The notes below the pieces were generated by a model. That model was not told the origin of the DNA, did no database searches, and saw only the letters and a list, made by a program, of their open reading frames with translations. Source: Streptomyces sp. NRRL S-87 (GTDB lineage Bacteria > Actinomycetota > Actinomycetes > Streptomycetales > Streptomycetaceae). From it: 64,000 nt of DNA. Numbering within the stretch: the stretch's first letter is position 1; each line of letters begins with the position of its first letter. Location of the stretch: NCBI RefSeq assembly GCF_000719335.1, contig NZ_JOGB01000034.1:62001-126000 (forward strand), read 5' to 3'. Positions 17,550 through 26,133 of the stretch are shown piece by piece. A program made the position numbers and the translations under genes.

Positions 17550-18755
17550 ATGGCACGACTCGCCCAGACCGCCGGGCTCACGGACGTCCAGCAGGAGATC
17601 CTCAAGACCGTCCGCGAGTTCGTCGACAAGGAGATCATCCCGGTCGCGACCGAGCTGGAGCACCGCGACGAGTACCCGCAGCAGATCGTGGACGGGCTCA
17701 AGGAGCTCGGCCTGTTCGGTCTGATGATCCCCGAGGAGTACGGCGGTCTCGGTGAGTCGCTGCTCACCTACGCGCTGTGCGTGGAGGAGATAGCCCGCGG
17801 CTGGATGTCCGTCTCGGGCATCATCAACACCCACTTCATCGTGGCGTACATGCTCAAGCAGCACGGCACGCAGGAGCAGAAGGACCACTTCCTGCCGCGG
17901 ATGGCGCTGGGCGAGGTGCGCGGCGCGTTCTCGATGTCGGAGCCGGCCCTCGGCTCGGACGTGTCGGCGATCTCGTCGAAGGCGGTGCAGGACGGCGACG
18001 AGTACGTCCTGAACGGCCAGAAGATGTGGCTGACGAACGGCGGCACCTCGACCCTGGTCGCCGTGCTGTGCCGGAGTGACGAAGGACACCCCGAGGGCAC
18101 GGCCCCCCACAAGTCGATGACGACCTTCCTCGTCGAGAAGGAGCCGGGCTTCGGAGAGGTCCGGCCGGGCCTGACGATCCCGGGCAAGATCGACAAGATG
18201 GGCTACAAGGGCGTCGACACGACCGAGCTCATCATGGACGGACTGCGCATTCCGGCCAATCGGGTCCTCGGCGGGGTCACCGGCCGAGGGTTTTACCAAA
18301 TGATGGACGGCGTGGAGGTCGGCCGCGTCAACGTGGCGGCACGTGGCTGCGGTGTCGCTCAGCGTGCGTTCGAGCTGGGTGTCTCGTACGCCCAGCAGCG
18401 TCACACTTTCGGCAAGCCGATCGCCCAGCACCAGGCCATCCAGTTCAAGCTGGCCGAGATGGCTACCAAGGTCGAGGCCGCTCATGCCATGATGGTCAAC
18501 GCAGCACGCAAAAAGGACTCCGGGGAACGAAACGACCTCGAAGCAGGGATGGCGAAGTACCTCGCCTCCGAATACTGCAAGGAGGTGGTGGAGGACGCCT
18601 TCCGCATCCACGGCGGATACGGCTTCTCCAAGGAGTACGAGATCGAGCGGCTCTACCGCGAGGCGCCGATGCTGCTCATCGGTGAAGGTACCGCCGAGAT
18701 CCAGAAAATGATCATTGGGCGACGCCTGCTCGAGGAGTACCGACTCCAGGGCTGA
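17550..18755 (+). CDS. mcd: Acyl-CoA dehydrogenase (methylsuccinyl-CoA dehydrogenase candidate)
   Basis: FAD acyl-CoA dehydrogenase, 401 residues. The expected domains are present: N-terminal helices, the FAD-site strand GAFSMSEPALGSDVSA, the KMWLTNGGTS segment, and the C-terminal helical part with FGKPIAQHQAIQFKLAEM, HGGYGFSKEYEIERLYREAP and the terminal GEGTAEIQKMIIGR with its conserved Glu. By position in the ecm-mcl-mch operon it should oxidise (2S)-methylsuccinyl-CoA to mesaconyl-CoA. It lacks the N-terminal extension of proteobacterial Mcd. Codons such as TTT and AAA near 18290 and 18510 show slightly relaxed usage, but the gene is otherwise normal. Confidence 0.87.
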   Translation: MARLAQTAGLTDVQQEILKTVREFVDKEIIPVATELEHRDEYPQQIVDGLKELGLFGLMIPEEYGGLGESLLTYALCVEEIARGWMSVSGIINTHFIVAYMLKQHGTQEQKDHFLPRMALGEVRGAFSMSEPALGSDVSAISSKAVQDGDEYVLNGQKMWLTNGGTSTLVAVLCRSDEGHPEGTAPHKSMTTFLVEKEPGFGEVRPGLTIPGKIDKMGYKGVDTTELIMDGLRIPANRVLGGVTGRGFYQMMDGVEVGRVNVAARGCGVAQRAFELGVSYAQQRHTFGKPIAQHQAIQFKLAEMATKVEAAHAMMVNAARKKDSGERNDLEAGMAKYLASEYCKEVVEDAFRIHGGYGFSKEYEIERLYREAPMLLIGEGTAEIQKMIIGRRLLEEYRLQG

Positions 18756-18759
18756 ATGT

Positions 18760-18790
18760 CCCTTTCGTTGCGGATGGTCCGCGAAAAGGG
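18760..18790. terminator. Possible hairpin after the ethylmalonyl-CoA operon
   Basis: CCCTTT (18760-18765) can pair with AAAGGG (18785-18790) around an inner stem GCGGA-TGG-TCCGC (18770-18782). The structure is imperfect in the middle. It lies five bases after the acyl-CoA dehydrogenase stop and may separate that operon from psd-pssA. Confidence 0.4.
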
Positions 18791-18929
18791 TCACACCCTG
18801 TCACCGGCTTCCGGCCATCGACTCGGCTTCTGGCTTGCCCAGTTGTTGCGCGCAACCGATAGCATTCCAGTAAAGCCGCCGTCCCGTCCCCCGTTTGCGG
18901 CGCGGCATCATCCGCTACGAAGGTCATCC

Positions 18930-19589
18930 ATGCCCCACAGCCAAACCTCTGCACCTCGCGACAACAGCCGACTCGGCGTACGTATCGCTCGCGGAGCATC
19001 GCCGTGGCTCCTGCCGACCGTTGCCACCGCGGCCCTCAGCCTCTCCCGGGCCCGCAAGTCCGGACGCTGGGCCGCGGTGGCCGTGCCCACCACCGCGCTC
19101 GCGGCGGGCATGCTGTGGTTCTTCCGCGACCCCGAGCGCGAGATCGCCGAGGGCCGTGTCATCTCGCCCGCCGACGGCGTGGTGCAGAGCATCATGCCGT
19201 GGAAGGACGGCCGGACCCGGGTCGCGATCTTCATGAGCCCGCTGAACGTCCACGTCAACCGCGCGCCGCTGGCGGGCACGGTGACGTCCGTCGAGCACGT
19301 CCCCGGCGGTTTCGTCCCGGCGTTCAACAAGGAGAGCGAGAACAACGAGCGCGTCGTCTGGCACTTCGACACCGAGCTCGGCGACATCGAGATGGTGCAG
19401 ATCGCCGGCGCCGTCGCCCGTCGCATCGTTCCGTACATCCCGCAGGGCACCAAGGTCGAGCAGGGCGAGCGCATCGGCCTGATCCGCTTCGGCTCGCGCG
19501 TCGACATCTACCTCCCCGAGGGCGTCGAGGTCGGGGTCGAGGTCGGGCAGGCCACTACGGCAGGGGTGACTCGAATTGACCGTGACTGA
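18930..19589 (+). CDS. psd: Phosphatidylserine decarboxylase proenzyme
   Basis: Short (PSD-A type) phosphatidylserine decarboxylase, 219 residues, making phosphatidylethanolamine at the membrane. One or two N-terminal membrane-associated segments (WLLPTVATAALSLS; AAVAVPTTALAAGMLWFF) precede the catalytic part. The self-cleavage motif is RFGSRVDIY, where Gly188-Ser189 would be cut to form the pyruvoyl group on a short alpha chain. The HVNRAPLAG and EHVPGGFVPAFNKESENNER segments are typical. Its end overlaps the start of pssA, giving a coupled psd-pssA unit, the order known from Streptomyces. Confidence 0.92.
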   Translation: MPHSQTSAPRDNSRLGVRIARGASPWLLPTVATAALSLSRARKSGRWAAVAVPTTALAAGMLWFFRDPEREIAEGRVISPADGVVQSIMPWKDGRTRVAIFMSPLNVHVNRAPLAGTVTSVEHVPGGFVPAFNKESENNERVVWHFDTELGDIEMVQIAGAVARRIVPYIPQGTKVEQGERIGLIRFGSRVDIYLPEGVEVGVEVGQATTAGVTRIDRD

Positions 19590-20448
19590 TCCGGAGACCC
19601 CGGCGACCGGCTGGGTCCCCGAGGCCGCCGAGGAGGAGGCCGCCGAGGAGGAGATGCCGCTCTCGCTGCGCCTCTCGATAGCGGACACCCTCACCCTCGG
19701 CAACGCCACCTGCGGCTTCATGGCGGTGTACTTCACCACCACCGGCATCCTGATCCCGCACCTCACCGGCAGTGACGAGTCCGGCATGGCCCGTCACAGC
19801 GCGGCGACCGCGGTGATACTGATGCTGCTGGCCGCGATCTTCGACCTCTGCGACGGGCTCGTGGCGCGCAAGCTGCGCAGCTCGCCGATGGGTGCGGAGC
19901 TGGACAACCTCTCCGACCTGATCAGCTTCGGCCTGGCCCCCGCGTACTTCGTGCTCGTCTACGGCATGGTCGCCGACGACGCGCACCAGCGGGTGTCGGC
20001 CCTCGCGGCGATCGTGGTCCTCCTGGCGGTCGTGCTGCGACTGGCCAGATTCAGCTGCGTGACGATGAAGGACGGCATGTTCCAGGGCATGCCGAGCCCC
20101 TTCGGCGCGCTGACGGTCGTCTCGATCGTGCTGCTGGAGCTGCCGTTCGTGCCGACCCTGCTGGCGATCGTGGGCGTGGCCTGGCTGATGGTGAGCCGGG
20201 TCGAGTACCCCAAGCCGCGGGGCGTCCTCGCGGTGGCGATGCTCAGCTGGATCGTCGGCGCCATGGGCCTGCTGGCGGCGTGGGCCTTCGACGCCCCGGG
20301 CGGCCAGCTGCTGCTGCAGACCGGCTGCGCGCTCCAGATCGTGCTGGCCGCGACGATCCCGCTCTTCGCGACCACCCGCCGGGTCAACACCTTCCGGCAC
20401 AACCGCCGCGAGAACCGCGAGGCCCGCGCCGCCCAGCCGACGCAGTAG
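19576..20448 (+). CDS. pssA: CDP-diacylglycerol-serine O-phosphatidyltransferase
   Basis: Membrane CDP-alcohol phosphatidyltransferase, 290 residues, making phosphatidylserine for Psd. The family signature D-x2-DG-x2-AR-x8-G-x3-D-x3-D is complete: DLCDGLVARKL, then SSPMGAELDNLSD. An acidic N-terminus (EAAEEEAAEEEM) precedes about seven hydrophobic segments, and the C-terminus is basic. The TTG at 19576 overlaps psd and has GGGGTGA six bases upstream; GTG 19582 is an alternative. A strong terminator follows. Confidence 0.9.
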   Translation: MTVTDPETPATGWVPEAAEEEAAEEEMPLSLRLSIADTLTLGNATCGFMAVYFTTTGILIPHLTGSDESGMARHSAATAVILMLLAAIFDLCDGLVARKLRSSPMGAELDNLSDLISFGLAPAYFVLVYGMVADDAHQRVSALAAIVVLLAVVLRLARFSCVTMKDGMFQGMPSPFGALTVVSIVLLELPFVPTLLAIVGVAWLMVSRVEYPKPRGVLAVAMLSWIVGAMGLLAAWAFDAPGGQLLLQTGCALQIVLAATIPLFATTRRVNTFRHNRRENREARAAQPTQ

Positions 20449-20465
20449 CCTCCGCTCCGACACGG

Positions 20466-20504
20466 GAAGGGCCCCGGACACCGATCAGGTGTCCGGGGCC
20501 CTTC
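20466..20504. terminator. Strong hairpin terminator after psd-pssA
   Basis: A perfect 17-bp stem (20466-20482 with 20488-20504) and a 5-nt loop GATCA. It lies between pssA and the convergent small membrane protein gene, so it should stop transcription from both sides. Confidence 0.85.
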
Positions 20505-20541
20505 GCGTTGTGGGGGCCCGATCCGCCGGCGGCGGACCGGG

Positions 20542-20697
20542 TCAGTGGCGGATGCGGGTCCGGGTGCGGGTACCGGTACGGGGGCCGATACGGGTGCGCT
20601 TGTGGCGGGTGCGGCCGTAGGCGTACCCGCCGGCCACGAGCAGCGACAGCAGGCACCAGGCGGCGGCGACGATGCCGATCCACAACAGAGCGGTCAT
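20542..20697 (-). CDS. Small membrane protein, 51 residues
   Basis: A short gene with start ATG at 20697 and GGGAG six bases upstream. The product has one hydrophobic span (LLWIGIVAAAWCLLSLLVAGG, residues 4-24) followed by a strongly basic, Arg/Thr-rich tail (YGRTRHKRTRIGPRTGTRTR). One transmembrane helix with the tail in the cytoplasm is predicted by the positive-inside rule. No family is recognised. The tail comes from a short repetitive stretch of GGTNCGGGTNCGGGT-like sequence. Confidence 0.55.
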   Translation of the reverse strand: MTALLWIGIVAAAWCLLSLLVAGGYAYGRTRHKRTRIGPRTGTRTRTRIRH

Positions 20698-20871
20698 GGG
20701 CGGCTCCCGGGAGTGAGCGGCTGTACGCTAGTCGTACCCGCCCGGCCCACCGCGAAAGCCGCCCCGAGCGCTCCGCGCCGCCGAGTACGTCAGGATCTGA
20801 CGCGCTGATCCTTTCAGGCGGCGCCACAGACCATGACGTCTCGCGCGGGTTCCGTCACATCGGGTGAATTC

Positions 20872-22485
20872 CTACAATTCGCTGCGCACGTACGTCAGCA
20901 GCAGCAGTTCCCGCAGCTCCGAGGCGGTCTCCGGCTCGTTCGGCGGGTACGCCTCCCGGGCCTCGGCCAGCAGAGCGGGCAGCGCCCCTTCGGCATCCCT
21001 CACCCGGGCGAGGAGCTCGTCGGCCACGCGCTCGCCGTTCCGTAGGCCGTAGAGCGCATCGAGCAGCAGGAGCATCCGCGGCGGGGTGGCGACGGCCACG
21101 ATCCGGTCCCCCAGGTCCGCGCGCCGCGAGGGCACCAGCGCGCCGAACGCCTGCACGAACGCGGCGGCGCCGCCCGGCTCGCTCTTCGTCAGGTCGACGA
21201 GCGCGGTCAGGACCGCCGCGGCCAGGGCTTCGTGTCCCTGCTCGGACAGGCGCCGGGCGAGCCCGAACAGCCGGCGCGGCTGGAAGTCGCGGCGGGAGGC
21301 CTTGTGGACGGCGTGCACGGTCGCCCCCGCGTCGTCGACCAGGGCCAGGAGGGCAGCCAGGTCGGCGCCCTTCGCCGTCCGCACGGCCTCGGTGAGCAGT
21401 CCGGCGCCCCTGTGGCCGTCCTGGGCCGTGCTCCAGGCGGCGTGCAGCCGCGCCAGATCCTGCGGCGTCCCGGTCCGCATCAGGTGCGAGAGCAGCTCGC
21501 GGTCCAGCGCGGCCTCACGCCCGAGCGCGGGCAGGCGGCTCCCCAGCTCCGCCACCACGTCCAGGGAGCGGTACTCGCACACGAGGCCCACCATCCACTC
21601 CGCGCGGTGCCTGGCTCCCATCTCGACGAGCCATGCGAGGATCCGGACCAGTTCGTCCGCGGGCCGCTCCCATGCGGCCGCGTCCAGCGCCCGCGTCACC
21701 TCCCGCAGCTCACCGGCGACCAGGTGGGCGGACACGCGGTCCAGCATCACGGCGACGGGCAGGCCGGGCTCCTCTTCCGGACCGCCGCGTCCGGCGCGCA
21801 GGGCACCCAGCTCCTCCTCCAGTCCCAGGACCCGGTCTTCGAGGGCCCTGCACCGGGACTCCGCGTCCGCTCTCAGGGCGGTCAGGTCCGCGAGGTGGGC
21901 CCGCAGCCGGGCGAGCTCCGCTTCGAGGGCCTCGCGCGCACCGCGGTCCCGCTCGGCCGCGGCCCGCAGCTCCAGCTCACGGCGTCGGGCGGCCGTCTGG
22001 TCCCTCGCCCAGTCGGTGCGCTGCTGCTCCAGCTCGGTGTTCGCCGCCGCCAGCTCGGCCTCCAGCCGGTCCATCCGGTCGTGCAGGGCGTCCTGCTCCC
22101 GGCCGAGGCGGGCCACGGTCCTGCGGGCATGGGCGGCCTCCTGGCGGACCGTTTCGAGCTCGTGCAGGGCCGGGTCGGTGGCGCGCAGGGCCGCCAGGCG
22201 CTGGTCCCTGACGCGCGCCCTGGCCGCCTCCTGGAGGGGGGTGCCGAGCCTGGCCTCCACCTCGCGGATCAGGCGGTCGACGAAGTCCTCCGTGGCCACG
22301 CGCTGGCCGCGCAGGTAGCGGGAGACGACCGACGGGTCGAGGGTGACCCGTACCGCGTAGGCGCGCTGGGAGACGCCCAGGGTGTTGAAGAGGCCCGTCA
22401 ACGTGTTGCCGAGCTCCGCAACCTCCGGGACCTCGCCCCGCTCCACGGCGGAGGAGTTCGCTGGTGGGCGGTCCACGTCCGGCAT
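20872..22485 (-). CDS. HTH (XRE-like) protein with long coiled coil and helical C-terminus
   Basis: A 537-residue protein. Residues 20-85 hold an HTH domain (ELGNTLTGLFNTLGVSQRAY, then DPSVVSRYLRGQRVATEDFV), resembling the DNA-binding segments of Streptomyces XRE-like regulators. Residues about 95-260 form a long heptad-rich coiled coil (VRQEAAHARRTVARLGREQDA; LHDRMDRLEAELAAANTELE). The last 270 residues are helical with repeated leucine-rich units. There is no enzyme motif. The start at 22485 lies after GAGGA; the longer frame from 22521 adds nothing. The domain order is common in Streptomyces, where such proteins often accompany small membrane proteins; a regulatory or scaffold role is inferred only. 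Confidence 0.75.
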   Translation of the reverse strand: MPDVDRPPANSSAVERGEVPEVAELGNTLTGLFNTLGVSQRAYAVRVTLDPSVVSRYLRGQRVATEDFVDRLIREVEARLGTPLQEAARARVRDQRLAALRATDPALHELETVRQEAAHARRTVARLGREQDALHDRMDRLEAELAAANTELEQQRTDWARDQTAARRRELELRAAAERDRGAREALEAELARLRAHLADLTALRADAESRCRALEDRVLGLEEELGALRAGRGGPEEEPGLPVAVMLDRVSAHLVAGELREVTRALDAAAWERPADELVRILAWLVEMGARHRAEWMVGLVCEYRSLDVVAELGSRLPALGREAALDRELLSHLMRTGTPQDLARLHAAWSTAQDGHRGAGLLTEAVRTAKGADLAALLALVDDAGATVHAVHKASRRDFQPRRLFGLARRLSEQGHEALAAAVLTALVDLTKSEPGGAAAFVQAFGALVPSRRADLGDRIVAVATPPRMLLLLDALYGLRNGERVADELLARVRDAEGALPALLAEAREAYPPNEPETASELRELLLLTYVRSEL

Positions 22486-22604
22486 TCCTCGTCCCCCCGT
22501 GCCGTGCCACCGGAGTGGCAACCGTTGCGCGCTGTCGCACCGTATCCGGCCTTCCCCACTCTGGCGGTGTCAATCGGCCGATGGCGGAAGGGAACAGAGG
22601 GACC

Positions 22605-22826
22605 GTGAACTCTCCTTGGATGTCGGTGCTCTCCGGGGCCCGGTGGGCGGGCCGGGTGCTCGTCGTGGGACTCGTGCTCGTGCCCGTGGTGATCGTGACG
22701 GTGGCGTCGGTGCCGGCGCTGGTGGTGCTGCCGTTCTCGCGGCGGCGCAGTGCGCAGGCCGCCGGGATCGTACGGCAGCTCGTGGCCTGGACGCGGGCGC
22801 TGCTGGACGGGAGCCGCGAGCGGTAG
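22605..22826 (+). CDS. Small hydrophobic membrane protein, 73 residues
   Basis: Divergent from the HTH/coiled-coil gene. A central hydrophobic stretch (AGRVLVVGLVLVPVVIVTVA and the following SVPALVVLPF) forms one long or two short membrane helices. It is followed by SRRRSAQAAGIVRQLVAWTR, probably an amphipathic cytoplasmic segment. GTG 22605 follows AGAGGGA; ATG 22581 in the same frame is an alternative start without a ribosome site. No family is recognised. Confidence 0.55.
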   Translation: MNSPWMSVLSGARWAGRVLVVGLVLVPVVIVTVASVPALVVLPFSRRRSAQAAGIVRQLVAWTRALLDGSRER

Positions 22827-22843
22827 GGCGTACGGCCCCGGGT

Positions 22844-22886
22844 ACGGCGAAGGCCCCCTCCCTTTCCGGACGGGGGCCTTCGCCGT
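22844..22886. terminator. Bidirectional hairpin terminator
   Basis: A perfect 15-bp stem (22844-22858 with 22872-22886) with a 13-nt loop, between the convergent small membrane protein and glycerate kinase genes. Confidence 0.82.
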
Positions 22887-22902
22887 GCGTGCGTACGGCC
22901 GA

Positions 22903-24051
22903 CTACAGGACGTCCGCGGCGATGTTGGCCGCGACCCGCTCCAGCAGCGGGCCCGCGTTGGCGATGCACTTCGCGGTGTCGGGCTCGATCTCCGTCAGCG
23001 GGTAGGCGCGGCGGATGCCGGCCGTCTGCAGGGCCTCCTGCGGCAGGGCGAGGCGGCCGCAGACCGCCACGACCGGCTTGCCGGCGGCCCGGGCGGCCGC
23101 GGCCACGCCGGCCGGGGCCTTGCCGTGCAGGGTCTGCTCGTCGAGGGAGCCCTCACCGGTGATGACCAGCGTGGCCCGCTCCAGGGCCGGGGCGAAGCCG
23201 AGCACCTCCAGCATCAGCTCGATGCCGGGCCGGAAGCTCGCACCGAGCAGCAGGGCGCCGTAGCCGATGCCGCCCGCACCGCCCGCGCCGGGGGACGCGG
23301 CGAGCTCGGCCGCCTGGGGGCCGAGGGCCTTCTCCAGCACCTGGGCGTAGTGGGCGAGGGCCGCGTCGAGGGCGGCCACGTCCTCCGGGGAGGCGCCCTT
23401 CTGGGGTCCGTACACCGCGGCGCAGCCCTTCGGGCCGGTGAGCGGGTTGTCCACGTCGCTGGCGAGGACGAAGTCCACCTCGGCGAAGCGGGCGTCCACG
23501 CCCGACAGGTCGGCCGAGGCGAGGTCCGCCAGGGCGCCGCCGCCCGGACCGACCGGTTCGCCGTCGGCGTCCAGGAACACCGCGCCGAGGGCGGCCAGCA
23601 TGCCGGCGCCGCCGTCGGTGGTGGCGCTGCCGCCCACGCCGAAGACGATCGTGCGGGCGCCCGCGTCGAGCGCGGCCTTCAGCACCTCGCCCGAGCCGTA
23701 CGTGGTGGCGGTCAGCGGGGCGAAGACGCCCGCCGGGAGCAGCTGGAGGCCCGAGGCCTCGGCCATCTCCACCACCGCGGTGCCGTCGCGCAGGGCGAAG
23801 GCAGCCGTGACCGGCTCGCCGAGGGGGCCGGTGACCCGTACCTCCCGGCGTTCGAAACCGGCCGCCACGGCGGCCGCGACCGTACCGTCGCCGCCGTCCG
23901 CGACGGGGAGGGTCTCGACCTCCACGCCGGGTACGGCCGTGCGAAGGCCGGCCGTGACCCGCTCGGCGACCTGAACGGCCGTGAGCGAGCCCTTGAATTT
24001 GTCCGCGGCGATGAGAACGCGCGCGGCCACAGTTACTGCCCCGTCCGTCAC
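22903..24051 (-). CDS. Glycerate kinase (GlxK/GarK family)
   Basis: ATP-dependent glycerate 2-kinase of family 1, 382 residues. The N-terminus VLIAADKFKGSLTAVQVAE, the PVADGGDGTVAA loop, the GVGGSATTDGGAGMLAALGA phosphate loop, the DVDNPLTGPKGCAAVYGPQKGA stretch (read in two parts) and TGEGSLDEQTLHGKAP are all conserved. It feeds glycerate into lower glycolysis, for example after glyoxylate metabolism or photorespiration-like salvage. The start is GTG at 24051 with AAGG four bases ahead. The gene is on its own, with a shared terminator on the 3' side. Confidence 0.92.
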   Translation of the reverse strand: MTDGAVTVAARVLIAADKFKGSLTAVQVAERVTAGLRTAVPGVEVETLPVADGGDGTVAAAVAAGFERREVRVTGPLGEPVTAAFALRDGTAVVEMAEASGLQLLPAGVFAPLTATTYGSGEVLKAALDAGARTIVFGVGGSATTDGGAGMLAALGAVFLDADGEPVGPGGGALADLASADLSGVDARFAEVDFVLASDVDNPLTGPKGCAAVYGPQKGASPEDVAALDAALAHYAQVLEKALGPQAAELAASPGAGGAGGIGYGALLLGASFRPGIELMLEVLGFAPALERATLVITGEGSLDEQTLHGKAPAGVAAAARAAGKPVVAVCGRLALPQEALQTAGIRRAYPLTEIEPDTAKCIANAGPLLERVAANIAADVL

Positions 24052-24378
24052 CTTGCTATCCCTTGCTATCGAACGTGCAGTCGCGCCACCCCGAGCCTAT
24101 CCGGAGGATCCTCCTATGCCCATGGGTGGCCTGGGCCACACCCGGCGCGACACGCCCAAAAATGGTGATATCAACCCGCATAGCAGGGCGGAATGAGGGT
24201 GGAATCACTGCGCCGGACCCCCTCGGAGACGCCTCGCGGAGACCAAGGGGCGGACAGCCGCGACCGAACCGTGGTCGCGTCGGGGTGGCCGCGGTGCCGG
24301 AGGCGGCCCCCCGGGGCGGCCCGGGCGAAGGGGTCCCGGCAACGCGCGGCGGTCGTGCACCAGGAGTACACCTGAGGT
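24052..24378. other. 327-bp divergent intergenic region
   Basis: No gene is seen. It starts with an exact tandem copy of CCTTGCTATC (24051-24070), which places one copy at the glycerate kinase start codon. A lower-GC stretch (24155-24200, with AAAAATGGTGATATCAAC) probably contains the promoters for the two divergent genes, but I cannot assign hexamers with confidence. Confidence 0.5.
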
Positions 24379-25473
24379 GTGACGGACCTCGTGGAGCGGC
24401 CGGTGGCGGCAGGGGTGGCGGACCGCGTGCTGGGCGGCTGGCTCGGCCGGATCGCCGGCAACATGCTCGGCAAGCCCGTGGAGCGCGGGGACCACTGGAC
24501 CCGGGCCCGGATCGACCGCTACCTGCGGCGGGCCGGCGCGCTGCCGCTGACGGACTACCTGCCACCGCCCTCAGCGCTCGACCCGCCGCCCGCCCCCGGC
24601 GAGTTCGAGCTGCGCCCGGAGTGGCCCGGCTGCGTCCGCGGGCGGATCCGGGGCAGCTGCCGCGACGACGACGTGGACTACGCCCTGCTCGGCCTGGACC
24701 TGCTGGAGCGGTACGGCGGGACGTTCACGACCGAGCAGGTCGGCGAGCTGTGGCTGCTGAGCCTGCCGTACCTGCGGACGTTCACCGCGGAGCGGGCGGC
24801 GTACCGCAACCTGGCGAACGGGCTGCGCCCGCCGCTCACCGCCACGTACGACAACCCGTACCAGGAGTGGATCGGCGCCCTGATCCGGGCGGACGTGTAC
24901 GGGTGGACCTGCCCCGGCGATCCGCGCCGCGCCGCCTCGCTGGCCCGCCGGGACGCCGTGCTCTCGCACTCCGGGAACGGGGTGTACGGGGCCATGTGGG
25001 CGGCCGCGGTGATCGCGGCCGCGTTCACGGCGGACGGACCGGGCGAGGCGCTGGACGCGGGCCTCGCCCGGATCCCGGCGGGCAGCCGGCTGGCCCGCGT
25101 CGTGCGGCGGGTGGTAGCGCTGCACGCAGCCGGGCTGAGCTGGGAGGACACCCTGGCGGAAGCCGAGACGGAGACCGCCGGACTGGGCTGGATCCACGTC
25201 GTGCCGAACGCCGCCGTCCTGACGGCGGGCCTGCTCTACGGGGCGGGGGACTTCACCCGCACCATCGCCCTCACCGTGCGCGGGGGCCTGGACACCGACT
25301 CCAACGGCGCCACCGCGGGCTCGGTCGCCGGGGTGCTGTGCGGGGCGGCGGGGATCCCGGGCCAGTGGACGGACCCGCTCCAGGACACCGTCCGCAGCTC
25401 GGTCCAGGGCTTCGACGGGGCGTCGATCCGCGATCTGGCGGACCGGACGCTGCGGCTCGCGGGTGCGGTGTAG
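24379..25473 (+). CDS. ADP-ribosylglycohydrolase family protein
   Basis: A 364-residue helical enzyme of the ADP-ribosyl-glycohydrolase (ARH/DraG) family, which removes ADP-ribose from proteins or small molecules using two Mg ions. The N-terminus RVLGGWLGRIAGNMLGKPVE matches the family G-x3-G-x2-GD-like start, the first metal motif appears as SCRDDDVDYALL (usually TDDT), and the second as GGLDTDSNGATAGSVAGVL. The start is GTG 24379; no strong ribosome site lies immediately before it. Its substrate is not predictable; some relatives act outside ADP-ribosylation. Confidence 0.86.
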   Translation: MTDLVERPVAAGVADRVLGGWLGRIAGNMLGKPVERGDHWTRARIDRYLRRAGALPLTDYLPPPSALDPPPAPGEFELRPEWPGCVRGRIRGSCRDDDVDYALLGLDLLERYGGTFTTEQVGELWLLSLPYLRTFTAERAAYRNLANGLRPPLTATYDNPYQEWIGALIRADVYGWTCPGDPRRAASLARRDAVLSHSGNGVYGAMWAAAVIAAAFTADGPGEALDAGLARIPAGSRLARVVRRVVALHAAGLSWEDTLAEAETETAGLGWIHVVPNAAVLTAGLLYGAGDFTRTIALTVRGGLDTDSNGATAGSVAGVLCGAAGIPGQWTDPLQDTVRSSVQGFDGASIRDLADRTLRLAGAV

Positions 25474-25527
25474 GACCCCAGGCCGGCCCGCCTCCCGCGG
25501 CGCGCCGGAGCGCCTAGGCTTTGCGGG

Positions 25528-26028
25528 GTGACCACGACTGACTACGCCGCGTACATCGCCTCCCTGCCCCGGGTGCTCGCCGGGGCCGCCGCGCTGTTCC
25601 GGGACGCCGAGGGCCGGGTGCTGCTCGTCGAGCCCAACTACCGCGAGGGCTGGGCGCTGCCCGGCGGCACCATCGAGTCCGACCGGGGCGAGTCGCCCCG
25701 GCAGGCCGCGCGCCGTGAGACCGCCGAGGAGATCGGGCTGGACCTGCCGCTCGGGCGGCTGCTGGCCGTGGACTGGGTGCTGGGGACGGCGCGGCCGCCG
25801 CTGGTGGCGTACGTGTTCGACGGCGGGGTGCTGGACCGCGATCAGCTGGCCGCGATCGAGCTCCAGGAGGAGGAGCTGATCTCGTGGCGGCTGGTGCCGC
25901 CGACGGAGCTGACCGCCTACCTGCCGGGCACGCTCGGGCTGCGCATCGAGGCGGCGTACGAGGTGGTGGAGAAGGGCGGCGGGACGGTGGAGCTGGAGGA
26001 CGGCCGCCGACCGGGCGAAGGGGTCTGA
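25528..26028 (+). CDS. Nudix hydrolase
   Basis: A 166-residue Nudix pyrophosphohydrolase. The Nudix box is GGTIESDRGESPRQAARR followed by ETAEEIGL. It has a short insertion (SDR) between the first Glu and the GE pair, but the catalytic RE-x2-EE core is intact. It is on the same strand as the ADP-ribosylglycohydrolase, 54 bases downstream, and the two may be cotranscribed; ADP-ribose hydrolysis would make biochemical sense but is inferred. The start is GTG 25528. Confidence 0.88.
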   Translation: MTTTDYAAYIASLPRVLAGAAALFRDAEGRVLLVEPNYREGWALPGGTIESDRGESPRQAARRETAEEIGLDLPLGRLLAVDWVLGTARPPLVAYVFDGGVLDRDQLAAIELQEEELISWRLVPPTELTAYLPGTLGLRIEAAYEVVEKGGGTVELEDGRRPGEGV

Positions 26029-26032
26029 GGGA

Positions 26033-26111
26033 CTGGGGTCGGCCGGGACTGGCGGGCCGGAGTCGCCGGGACCGGCGGGCTGGGGTCGGCCGGGACTGGC
26101 GGGCCGGAGTC
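26033..26111. repeat. Direct repeat, two exact 32-bp copies
   Basis: The 32-bp sequences at 26033-26064 and 26080-26111 are identical, separated by a 15-bp spacer that is itself a partial copy. They lie between the Nudix stop and the convergent ogt stop. No coding role is seen; probably a slippage-derived minisatellite, useful as a strain marker. Confidence 0.75.
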
Positions 26112-26133
26112 CGCCGGGCCGGGCGCCGGCGCG

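Noticed and set aside
20532..20700. Arg/Gly repeat stretch as a possible regulatory repeat
   Set aside because: It is explained by the basic tail of the 51-residue membrane protein gene on the minus strand, which has a good ribosome site.
24128..24139. TGGCC-TG-GGCCA palindrome
   Set aside because: A short GC palindrome expected by chance in this base composition, with no repeat elsewhere and no nearby regulator.
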